5,953 nt of DNA from Deltaproteobacteria bacterium. Its GTDB lineage: Bacteria; Desulfobacterota; Desulfobacteria; Desulfobacterales; UBA11574. Below the pieces are notes generated by a model that saw nothing but the letters and a program-made list of their open reading frames with translations, was not told the origin of the DNA and did not search any database. Of the stretch, positions 1 through 5,425 are shown in pieces (position 1 is the stretch's first letter; every line of letters begins with the position of its first letter). Position numbers and translations under genes: made by a program. The stretch is taken from contig JAFDBA010000147.1 in NCBI GenBank assembly GCA_019313505.1, positions 1 to 5,953 of the forward strand, in the 5' to 3' direction.

Positions 1-1
1 A

Positions 2-775
2 AACGACGGAAAGCCCCTGGATAATTTTCAACTGGCCTTGCTATACAGCGAGCTGCCGGAAAAATTCAGAAATATGGTGCTAAAACCTTATGTGTCCGTT
101 GAGAATAATCAGGTCCGTTTATCAATCCGTGTCAGAGACTCTGAAAAATCTTTAAGACGGAACGAACTGCTGAAAAAGATCCGGCATGATCTGGTAAACA
201 AGTTAGGTTTAAAAAAAGAACGTGTTCATTTATCCGGAATGTTGGTTTTATACAACAATATGCTGCAGAGTCTCTTCAGGTCTCAAATACTGACACTGGG
301 TGTTGTAATACTGGCACTGATGGGCATGTTTTTGATCCTTTTCAGGTCTTTGAAAATTGCCTTGATCGCCATTTCCCCCAATCTCCTTTCCATTGGTGTT
401 GTCCTGGGCATCATGGGTTGGTTGAATCTTCCCCTGGATATGATGACAATTACCATAGCGTCAATTAGTGTTGGAATTGCTGTAGATGACACGATTCACT
501 ATATACACAGATTTGCAGATGAGTTTCAAATCGACCGCAATTATATTATGACCATGCATCGGTGTCATGGAAGCATCGGCCACGCAATGTTTTATACGTC
601 GGTGACAATCATTATCGGTTTTTCAATCCTGGTTTTGTCCAATTTTATTCCAAGCATTTATTTCGGCCTGTTAACAGGATTGGCAATGTTGATTGCCTTA
701 ATCACCGCCCTGACGCTTTTGCCGCAACTGATAGTGGTTTTTAAACCGTTTGGGCAGGAAGCCAAAGAAGGTTAG
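2..775 (+). CDS. RND/MMPL-family membrane exporter, C-terminal part (5' truncated by window edge)
   Basis: The frame is open to the left edge, so only the last 257 residues are seen; the stop is TAG at 773-775. After a soluble porter-like stretch (to about base 270) come hydrophobic segments at about bases 277-345, 346-425, 430-505, 595-650 and 655-755. This is the usual layout of the second half of an RND/MMPL transporter, with a cluster of helices after a periplasmic loop. The motif GIAVDDTIHY (473-502), two acidic residues in a membrane helix followed by His-Tyr, matches the conserved helix-4-type motif thought to carry the proton relay in RND 'predicted exporters'. The family moves lipids and hydrophobic compounds across the inner membrane using proton motive force. 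mlaA follows after 21 bp, so an envelope-lipid substrate is likely, but this is inference. HpnN-like hopanoid transport is one alternative; the missing N-terminus prevents subfamily assignment. Confidence 0.88.
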   Translation, partial: NDGKPLDNFQLALLYSELPEKFRNMVLKPYVSVENNQVRLSIRVRDSEKSLRRNELLKKIRHDLVNKLGLKKERVHLSGMLVLYNNMLQSLFRSQILTLGVVILALMGMFLILFRSLKIALIAISPNLLSIGVVLGIMGWLNLPLDMMTITIASISVGIAVDDTIHYIHRFADEFQIDRNYIMTMHRCHGSIGHAMFYTSVTIIIGFSILVLSNFIPSIYFGLLTGLAMLIALITALTLLPQLIVVFKPFGQEAKEG

Positions 776-796
776 GTTAGAAAGGGGTTTGATAAT

Positions 797-1639
797 ATGA
801 GAAAAAAACAACTGACTTATATATTTCTGTTTTTCCTGTTTTCCGTTTTTTTGTTCACAGGGTGTGCCCATAGACCGGTGGCTCCTTCCCAAACAGTATC
901 CGAAGATATGCAATCTGATCAGAACCGGCAAAGTGCGACCACCGAGACAGGACAGATTCCATCAGACCCCGATATTATAGAAGACAAATCTGATGAAGAT
1001 TTTTTTGAAGAGGAATTTGAAGAAGCTAAAGTGGAGGTGGCAGACCCCCTTTCCCCTTGGAACCGGGCCATGTTTCATTTCAATGACAAGCTTTATTTCT
1101 GGGCGGTTAAACCTCTGGCCAGAGGATACAAGGCAGTTGCTCCGGAATTTTTCAGAACCGGTGTAAAAAATTTTTTCCGTAACATTACCACCCCGATAAG
1201 ACTGGTCAACTGTATCCTTCAGGCAAAAGGGAAAGCAGCGACGGTTGAATTTTCGAGGTTTATTGTAAATACCACCATCGGTGTTCTTGGATTCGGAAGT
1301 CCGGCTGACAAATATCCTAAACTTGCCCCTCCTGATACAGAAGACCTGGGCCAAACCCTTGGCAACTATGGCCTTGGAAACGGGTTCTACCTTGTGTGGC
1401 CGATATTTGGGCCGTCCACATTGCGGGATTCAATAGGAAGGGTGGGAGACTTTTTTTTAGATCCCGTAAGTTATGTTGAGCCGACTGAAGCATCTATGGG
1501 CATCAGGGCATTCGACATGGTCAATAACACCTCATTTCGAATCGGGGATTACGAGTCCCTCAAAAAATCGGCCATAGATCCATATACGGCACTTCGTAAT
1601 GTCTATCTCCAGGTCCGGGAAAACAAGATAAAAGAATAG
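797..1639 (+). CDS. mlaA: MlaA (VacJ) family outer-membrane phospholipid-trafficking lipoprotein
   Basis: The 280-aa product begins with a lipoprotein signal: Lys/Arg at residues 2-4, a Phe/Leu-rich core, and the lipobox F-T-G-C with lipidated Cys23. Residue +2 is Ala, compatible with sorting to the outer membrane. An acidic, probably disordered linker (about 57-82) leads into the MlaA domain. Family hallmarks are DPLSPWNR (83-90) with FHFND following, the RFIVNTTIGVLGFGSPA block (154-170), EDLGQTLGNYGLGNG (182-196) and WPIFGPSTLRD (201-211). MlaA sits in the outer membrane and removes phospholipids from the outer leaflet, passing them to periplasmic carriers. AAAGGGG at about 780-786 is a good ribosome-binding site for ATG 797. 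The gene lies 21 bp after an RND exporter gene and is probably cotranscribed with it. No mlaC is visible in the window. Length is slightly above the usual 230-260 aa because of the linker. Confidence 0.95.
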   Translation: MRKKQLTYIFLFFLFSVFLFTGCAHRPVAPSQTVSEDMQSDQNRQSATTETGQIPSDPDIIEDKSDEDFFEEEFEEAKVEVADPLSPWNRAMFHFNDKLYFWAVKPLARGYKAVAPEFFRTGVKNFFRNITTPIRLVNCILQAKGKAATVEFSRFIVNTTIGVLGFGSPADKYPKLAPPDTEDLGQTLGNYGLGNGFYLVWPIFGPSTLRDSIGRVGDFFLDPVSYVEPTEASMGIRAFDMVNNTSFRIGDYESLKKSAIDPYTALRNVYLQVRENKIKE

Positions 1640-1797
1640 CCAACTTCCAGTGTGTTTTTCCGAAGAAAATAGGAAGTTCGGCAGCACATACCGGGCTCAA
1701 GCCCTCAGAATTACAGCTTGGGAAGGCGAAGCCCTGCAGCTGATCAGATTCAGATCCTGAAACAGTCCGGTAAAGCCAAGATAGCCAAGAGTCCGCC
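1640..1797 (+). other. Spacer dense in small dyads between mlaA and the 126-aa frame
   Basis: Besides the stem-loop at 1642-1678, several short dyads follow: GGGC-TCAA-GCCC (1693-1704), GGC-GAA-GCC (1725-1733), the palindrome CTGATCAG (1740-1747) and TCAG-ATC-CTGA (1750-1760). Near the end there are short direct repeats: GCCAAGA at 1775-1781 and 1784-1790, and AGTCCG at 1764-1769 and 1790-1795. No convincing gene is present; the minus-strand frame crossing it overlaps mlaA. It could be a structured leader for the next frame or a degenerate repeat element. I do not recognise a known riboswitch. Confidence 0.4.
1642..1678 (+). terminator. Imperfect stem-loop after mlaA (possible weak terminator)
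   Basis: The outer arms AACTTCC (1642-1648) and GGAAGTT (1672-1678) are perfect complements. Inside them TTTTC (1656-1660) pairs with GAAAA (1665-1669) around a CGAA tetraloop. The hairpin starts three bases after the mlaA stop codon. It has an asymmetric internal loop and no T-run after it, so it is not a classic intrinsic terminator; it could instead protect the mRNA 3' end or belong to a repeat element. Confidence 0.3.
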
Positions 1798-2178
1798 ATG
1801 AAATTAGCAGTTCGAAACAATACAGTTCAGCCCGTTGACTGCACGGCTGTCATCGTCGTGCCTGAACAAGCCTTAATCGAAGCCGGGCACATTCGCTGCC
1901 TGTCCGAGAACCAGACCGGTCAGAGCAAGCATGAATTTTACGCTTTGGGACAGATGGCGCTCATTCAATATGAAGACGGTGAGCTGTCGGCACAGCAGGT
2001 CGATGGCCCCCTGTGTGTCACGGCCAAAGACGAGGCCGTCGACATGAACAATGGAATTGTTGTTTGCCGACTGCGATCTGGCGCTTTGACTATCCTGAGC
2101 AATGCCGACCGCCCTGTGCGAAAATACCTTGAAACTGCCAATCGTTTTTGCACCCGTTGGGTGAGGCTCGATATCTGA
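1798..2178 (+). CDS. Hypothetical protein, 126 aa, unrecognised
   Basis: ATG 1798 to TGA 2178; the in-frame stop just upstream is TAA at 1771-1773, so the start cannot lie much earlier. The upstream signal is weak (AAGAG, 6 nt before ATG). The product has no signal peptide or membrane segment. It contains five cysteines (15, 34, 73, 90, 118), not arranged as an obvious metal site. Short hydrophobic stretches alternate with turns (for example TAVIVVP at 16-22 and GIVVCRL at 86-92), which suggests a beta-rich fold. Codon choice favours G/C in the third position more than in mlaA or prmA, a hint of different origin. I recognise no family. It could be a genuine small gene, a decayed fragment, or a chance frame; length and sensible composition favour coding only moderately. 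Confidence 0.5.
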   Translation: MKLAVRNNTVQPVDCTAVIVVPEQALIEAGHIRCLSENQTGQSKHEFYALGQMALIQYEDGELSAQQVDGPLCVTAKDEAVDMNNGIVVCRLRSGALTILSNADRPVRKYLETANRFCTRWVRLDI

Positions 2179-2339
2179 ATTTTAATCAATGCCTACCCAT
2201 AAATGGCAGATTGTGATCCGGCACAACTGGAATGTTCGAGTTGAAAATATAAGCCTAAAAAACCTTTTATTTAATAAAATATAGAAGTTACGAGATGTAT
2301 TTAGTGATAATTATGGAGAAAAAGAACGGTTACGCCGAG
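2179..2339. other. Convergent AT-rich intergenic region
   Basis: These 161 bp separate the plus-strand 126-aa frame from the end of the minus-strand hydrolase gene. The region is AT-rich from about 2240. It contains one imperfect stem (CAATGCC at 2187-2193 against GGC-AG-ATTG at 2205-2213) and an AT palindrome centred near 2270. Neither has the GC stem plus T-run of a strong intrinsic terminator, so I cannot name the terminator for either gene. No gene is seen. Confidence 0.5.
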
Positions 2340-3179
2340 TTATAAAGTAAACGTCATATCACAGCCCACGCCGAAACATTCAAGTTTATTACCCTTATCG
2401 ATGATCGTTTGTCTGCAGGCTTCGACAATTTTATCCATCTGCCGATCAGTACGTTCCTGGTTTAAATGGAACAATCCCAACTGTTTGACTCCTGCTTCAA
2501 GAGCAAGGTTCAGTGCTTCCGTATATACCGAATGTCCCCATTCTATTGTGGAGGGATACTCTTCAGGGATATACTCAGCATCATGAATAAGGAGGTCGGC
2601 ACCTGATGAAAATTCGAGATAATCTTTATAGGAAAGACCCCCGGGATGTACAAAACCGAGTTCATTGTCTGTCAGAAAAACAAAGGATTTACCATCTTCG
2701 GTAAATTTGTATCCGCTGCCGTTGTCGGGATGATTGAGCCGAATGGGTGTTATGGTTACGGAGCCTATTTCAAACTTCGTGGTGAATGCTCCCAGATATT
2801 CCATTTTTGCTTTTGTCTCAGAATATCTTACGGGAAAGCTTGGCGGGGTCATAATTTTGGAAAGTATGGTTTCCACGAATTTACTATGAAAAGGGCATCT
2901 GTACATCCGGAATTCTGCGTCTTCAATAAATAGCGGTTTAAAAAAGGGGAATCCCATTACATGATCCCAATGGGCATGGGTAAAAAGAACATTGTATTTG
3001 TAACAATTTTCGTCGATTAATTTATTGCCGAGCCTTCGTATTCCTGTTCCGGCATCGACGATTATGATATCGTCACTTTTGGTTCTGATTTCAATGCAGG
3101 TTGTATCACCGCCGTATTTGATATAATCAGTCCCTGAAACAGGTATAGAACCTCTTGATCCCCAACACTTGATATACAT
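2340..3179 (-). CDS. Metallo-beta-lactamase-fold hydrolase (PhnP/cyclic-phosphodiesterase-like)
   Basis: This is a 279-aa cytosolic MBL-fold enzyme. The start is ATG at 3179, supported by GGAAGG/AAGGA just upstream and by the family-typical beginning MYIKCWGSRGSIPVSG; the frame remains open 54 bp further upstream but without merit. The metal-binding motif HAHWDH is at residues 68-73. Other probable ligands are His150 (in NHPDNGSGY), Asp171 (FLTDNE) and His238 (GLFHLNQERTD). GGDTTC (23-28) and VDAGTGIR (41-48) are typical of this branch. Relatives include phosphoribosyl cyclic phosphodiesterase PhnP and class III cyclic-nucleotide phosphodiesterases, and are often fused to or near signalling genes; the substrate cannot be told from sequence. 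His238 is followed by Leu, where many relatives have a second His. The gene lies downstream of prmA on the same strand but 227 bp away, so it may have its own promoter. Confidence 0.9.
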   Translation of the reverse strand: MYIKCWGSRGSIPVSGTDYIKYGGDTTCIEIRTKSDDIIIVDAGTGIRRLGNKLIDENCYKYNVLFTHAHWDHVMGFPFFKPLFIEDAEFRMYRCPFHSKFVETILSKIMTPPSFPVRYSETKAKMEYLGAFTTKFEIGSVTITPIRLNHPDNGSGYKFTEDGKSFVFLTDNELGFVHPGGLSYKDYLEFSSGADLLIHDAEYIPEEYPSTIEWGHSVYTEALNLALEAGVKQLGLFHLNQERTDRQMDKIVEACRQTIIDKGNKLECFGVGCDMTFTL

Positions 3180-3184
3180 TGTTA

Positions 3185-3191
3185 TCCTTCC
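3185..3191 (-). promoter_or_regulatory. Ribosome-binding site that fixes the MBL hydrolase start
   Basis: On the minus strand GGAAGGA lies 5 nt before the ATG at 3179. This selects that start over the earlier in-frame alternative at 3233, whose extra 18 residues overlap a hairpin and repeat sequence. Confidence 0.7.
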
Positions 3192-3197
3192 ACGTAA

Positions 3198-3212
3198 CCC
3201 GGACAAACCGGG
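3198..3212 (-). other. Small GC hairpin next to the hydrolase RBS
   Basis: CCCGG (3198-3202) and CCGGG (3208-3212) form a perfect 5-bp stem with a 5-nt loop. It ends 6 bp upstream of the ribosome-binding site of the MBL gene. It could affect translation, mark the edge of the neighbouring repeat, or be chance; there is no T-run on the minus strand to make it a terminator. Confidence 0.35.
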
Positions 3213-3215
3213 ACC

Positions 3216-3333
3216 AAAAATATTTACCACCAAGGCACAAAGACCCGCCCGCCTCGCCTAAGGCGAAGCCGATGGCGGGCAGGCACAAAGAATATATTTA
3301 TTATTTTTTCTCAGTGCCTTGGTGCCTTAGTGG
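3216..3333. repeat. Palindromic interspersed repeat, interrupted by a GC-rich insert
   Basis: The left arm (CACCAAGGCAC at 3228-3238, continuing to 3243) is the exact reverse complement of 3314-3324 over 11 bp, and pairs on with two mismatches to 3309. The right arm also holds a tandem 8-mer, GTGCCTTG/GTGCCTTA (3314-3329), so a second register of pairing (3227-3238 with 3322-3333, one mismatch) exists. Bases 3216-3244 recur exactly at 5268-5296. The CACCAAGGCACAAAGACAC-type sequence is, from general knowledge, a common interspersed repeat in environmental bacteria. Bases 3351-3378 look like a further decayed piece (GCCACAAAAAGCACAAAA). The repeat lies between prmA and the MBL gene and could fold in the prmA transcript, acting as a 3'-end structure. 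Confidence 0.8.
3244..3280. repeat. GC-rich palindromic unit inserted in the left repeat arm, flanked by 11-bp direct repeats
   Basis: This 37-bp unit contrasts sharply with its AT-rich surroundings. GCCCGCC (3247-3253) pairs with GGCGGGC (3274-3280), and inside it TCGCC pairs with GGCGA (3254-3266) around a 3-nt loop, leaving a 7-nt bulge. AGGCACAAAGA stands immediately on both sides (3233-3243 and 3281-3291). Removing the unit and one copy restores a cleaner, shorter hairpin of the host repeat. This suggests insertion of a REP/MITE-like unit with target duplication. No transposase gene is in the window. A natural internal repetition in the host repeat is the alternative. Confidence 0.6.
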
Positions 3334-3406
3334 CAGAATTGAAAAAGTTTTGCCACAAAAAGCACAAAATTTACAACCAAGGAACTAAACAAATAAAATG
3401 AGGATT

Positions 3407-4294
3407 TCAATATGTCTTTCCTAAAAAAGTATGCCATATCCCGTCACATTCCCATTTGTTAACGATATTGACAGGATGCTGTGATAATTTGTAAAGCAAA
3501 TCCCTTGCTTGACTGGGCAATAGGCCGGACAGAATAAACCACTTTTTTTTGAGAAAACCCCTGGAATTTACCAGATGTTGCATCACATCGTAGTGTAGGT
3601 TTGCTATCACAAGATCCGAAGGTGAGTCAATAAAATCCTCGGCCTTGGCCTGAACAACCAGAACCGTGTTTTCTAACCGGTTCAGGCGTACATTTCTCAA
3701 TGCAGTACTTGCAGCTAAAAAATTAAGTTCGACTGCAAGTATGTTTTTACAGCCGAGTCGGGATGCGGCCAGGGCGAGGAGCCCGGTTCCTGTTCCGAGA
3801 TCGAGAACTGACTCTATTTTTTCCCGGCTGAATACCAACTCAAGGGCTTTAAGGCAGTCCTGTGTCGTGCTATGGGTTCCGGTACCGAATACAACACCCG
3901 GATCGAGAATGATTGGAAGTTCTTTAATGCATGAATTAAAGTTAATTGTTGGTTTATGCCAGGGTGGTGCTATATGAAACCTGCCGATTTTAAAAGGAGC
4001 AATTTTTCCTCCCTGCCATTGGTCGTACGTCATATAATATTCGTCAATAAGGGTCAAGGAAGGCTGTGAACCAAGTATTTTTTCCACTTCGTTGTGGGAG
4101 GGTTTGGAAAAGAGGAGAAAAGAGAACTCATCCTCTTGCCAGTTGCCGATAAAATAGTCGCTAATAATTTTTTTATCCGGCTTCAATCTGCCCTGAAGAT
4201 AGTATATATAAAGATCCTTGTACGGGATGTCTCTGGATTTTTCCTTATTTTTAATATTGCACCCTGCGCCTTGAAGCTGCGGCCAAATAGGCAA
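3407..4294 (-). CDS. prmA: Ribosomal protein L11 methyltransferase (start uncertain)
   Basis: PrmA is a cytosolic SAM-dependent enzyme that methylates ribosomal protein L11. Numbered from TTG 4294 (295 aa), the N-terminal L11-recognition part spans about 27-112, including the YDQW and APPW segments. The methyltransferase domain begins with the signature LDPGVVFGTGTHSTT (130-144). Motif I is VLDLGTGTGLLALAA (163-177), followed by AVELN (187-191) where Glu replaces the more usual Asp. LVIANL (228-233) corresponds to the family's VxANI motif, and a later FILSGLL matches the conserved end strand. The start is unclear: no in-frame ATG occurs before residue 88, and TTG 4294 (or CTG 4300) lacks a clear ribosome-binding site. 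An ATG at 4314, touching the cooC stop, is in another frame. The gene follows cooC by 20 bp and is probably cotranscribed. Length is normal for the family. Confidence 0.9.
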   Translation of the reverse strand: MPIWPQLQGAGCNIKNKEKSRDIPYKDLYIYYLQGRLKPDKKIISDYFIGNWQEDEFSFLLFSKPSHNEVEKILGSQPSLTLIDEYYMTYDQWQGGKIAPFKIGRFHIAPPWHKPTINFNSCIKELPIILDPGVVFGTGTHSTTQDCLKALELVFSREKIESVLDLGTGTGLLALAASRLGCKNILAVELNFLAASTALRNVRLNRLENTVLVVQAKAEDFIDSPSDLVIANLHYDVMQHLVNSRGFLKKKWFILSGLLPSQARDLLYKLSQHPVNIVNKWECDGIWHTFLGKTY

Positions 4295-4314
4295 TTGCAG
4301 ATTTTAGGTTTCAT

Positions 4315-5064
4315 CTATTGGATGATTTTTTTAAATATTTCAAATGCGGCTTTAACAGACTTATTTTCCTCAGGCAGCTCAATGGTAGGGCGTCCCTCTA
4401 AGTCATATTCGTAAACCATATCATCTTCGGGTATGGTTCCGGCAAGTTCCAGACCATTATCTTTAATAAGATTCAAAACCGTATCGGACGGTGCTTCTTT
4501 AGCCTGGTTGATTATAAGATAGCTTTTGGTAACACCGATATTAAGATTTTTTGCAAGATCATTAATTCTTATGGCCGCCTGAAGCCCTCGGCGGGATGTA
4601 TCGGAAATCGTCAGAAGAATGTCCACATTGTTGGTGGTCAACCGGCTGATATGTTCCATTCCGGCTTCGTTATCCATGACGATATAAGGATAATTTCCGA
4701 TCAGCTTATCCAAAAAATTTATCAGAAGAGTGTTTGCCGCACAATAGCACCCTTGGCCTTCGGGCTGTCCCATAACAATAAGGTCGAAACCGTCGTCCTC
4801 GACAATAGCCTGCTGGAGTTTCATTGAAATAAAAATGTCTTTAGTCATTCCACCGGGTACTATTCCTTTTTTCATCTCCTCCCGGGCGTTGCCAAGAGTG
4901 TCGGTCACTTCGAGGCCAAGGACTTCATTTAAGTTTGCATTACTGTCTGCATCCACCGCAAGGATAGGTGTCTTGTCCATTTTTGCGAGATATTTAATAA
5001 GCATTCCGGCCACGGTGGTTTTACCGGTGCCTCCTTTTCCTGCAAGAGAGATTGAAAATGGCAT
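4315..5064 (-). CDS. cooC: CooC-type CO dehydrogenase maturation ATPase
   Basis: This 249-aa protein is a SIMIBI/MinD-class P-loop ATPase of the CooC family, which helps insert nickel into the C-cluster of Ni-Fe carbon monoxide dehydrogenase (CODH). The deviant Walker A motif GKGGTGKTT is at residues 9-17. VDADSNANL (37-45) is the typical CooC switch-like segment. GQPEGQGCYCAAN (99-111) carries the CxC pair (Cys106, Cys108) that binds metal across the dimer, and VMDNEAGMEHISR (129-141) is the family's Walker B/switch II region. The start is ATG 5064; AAGGA lies 11 nt upstream. The frame stays open to a TTG at 5085, but the extra seven residues are untypical. No CODH, acetyl-CoA synthase or corrinoid genes are in view, so the partner enzyme must be elsewhere. 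A relative serving another nickel or Wood-Ljungdahl protein is possible. Confidence 0.93.
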   Translation of the reverse strand: MPFSISLAGKGGTGKTTVAGMLIKYLAKMDKTPILAVDADSNANLNEVLGLEVTDTLGNAREEMKKGIVPGGMTKDIFISMKLQQAIVEDDGFDLIVMGQPEGQGCYCAANTLLINFLDKLIGNYPYIVMDNEAGMEHISRLTTNNVDILLTISDTSRRGLQAAIRINDLAKNLNIGVTKSYLIINQAKEAPSDTVLNLIKDNGLELAGTIPEDDMVYEYDLEGRPTIELPEENKSVKAAFEIFKKIIQ

Positions 5065-5075
5065 ATTATCTGATT

Positions 5076-5080
5076 TCCTT
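5076..5080 (-). promoter_or_regulatory. Ribosome-binding site deciding the cooC start
   Basis: AAGGA on the minus strand lies 11 nt before ATG 5064, slightly long but acceptable spacing. It falls inside the extension that would start at TTG 5085, which argues for the shorter protein. Confidence 0.5.
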
Positions 5081-5132
5081 TTCAAAATGATAAGTTAATG
5101 AACTCGTAAAAGTTATTATTTCTGCAAAGACA

Positions 5133-5160
5133 AATTAAGTCAGGTAAACGATTCAGTCAA
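5133..5160 (-). promoter_or_regulatory. Possible promoter for cooC-prmA
   Basis: On the minus strand TTGACT (5155-5160) is a good -35 match. It is followed after 16 nt by TTAATT (5133-5138), a poor -10 match (3 of 6). It lies about 70 bp upstream of the cooC start, a sensible distance. This is weak evidence, offered as the best candidate only. Confidence 0.25.
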
Positions 5161-5267
5161 GCTCCTTTTATCACCAGTTGGCTCTATAATTTATTGAGAA
5201 GTTACTATGAAACCACTGAACAGTCTGAAAAGATTCAAACTCCTTGCAATAATTCAGGGTATATGCT

Positions 5268-5296
5268 AAAAATATTTACCACCAAGGCACAAAGAC
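5268..5296 (+). repeat. Second copy of the 29-bp interspersed repeat
   Basis: All 29 bases are identical and in the same orientation as 3216-3244. The similarity stops just after the shared AAAGAC. Here the sequence continues ACGAAG, which fits the commonly seen form of this repeat. No inverted second arm is found downstream, so this copy is a single arm or is degraded. It lies in the spacer upstream of cooC and of the phasin gene. Confidence 0.85.
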
Positions 5297-5425
5297 ACGA
5301 AGCCATACAGCTTCTGGAAGGATATGGATACATGGCAGGATGGTCTGTGAAAATCTGCCTGTTCCGTAGCTCCGGTAGATGGTACTGGGATGTTCTATTA
5401 ACTTTAAAATTTAAGGGGGTTTTTC

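Larger units (their letters stand above)
5065..5425. other. Divergent intergenic region between cooC and the phasin gene
   Basis: These 361 bp hold no convincing gene. They must contain promoters for both directions; I see a weak minus-strand candidate (5133-5160) and a perfect TATAAT at 5185-5190 on the plus strand but without a matching -35. A 20-codon frame at 5207-5269 ends in the repeat copy and looks meaningless. The 29-bp repeat copy at 5268-5296 sits in the middle. The longer plus-strand frame 5194-5442 runs through the repeat and overlaps the phasin start, so it is not counted as a gene. Confidence 0.6.

Noticed and set aside
1560..1820. 86-aa minus-strand frame spanning the mlaA end and the spacer
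   Set aside because: It overlaps the conserved C-terminus of mlaA and the start of the next frame, with no independent coding evidence.
3180..3233. 18-residue N-terminal extension of the MBL hydrolase
   Set aside because: The family-typical N-terminus and a strong ribosome-binding site support ATG 3179. The extension translates the leader hairpin and repeat edge.
3179..3388. 69-aa plus-strand frame across the repeat region
   Set aside because: It consists mostly of repeat sequence and palindrome, with no ribosome-binding site or plausible protein features.
5065..5085. Seven-residue extension of CooC from TTG 5085
   Set aside because: ATG 5064 has an upstream AAGGA and gives the usual CooC start just before the P-loop.
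5207..5269. 20-codon frame as a possible leader peptide
   Set aside because: It is very short, has no clear ribosome-binding site or attenuator-like hairpins behind it, and its stop codon overlaps the first bases of the repeat copy.
3216..5296. CRISPR array based on the repeated 29-mer
   Set aside because: Only two copies exist, about 2 kb apart with genes between them; there are no regular spacers and no cas genes.
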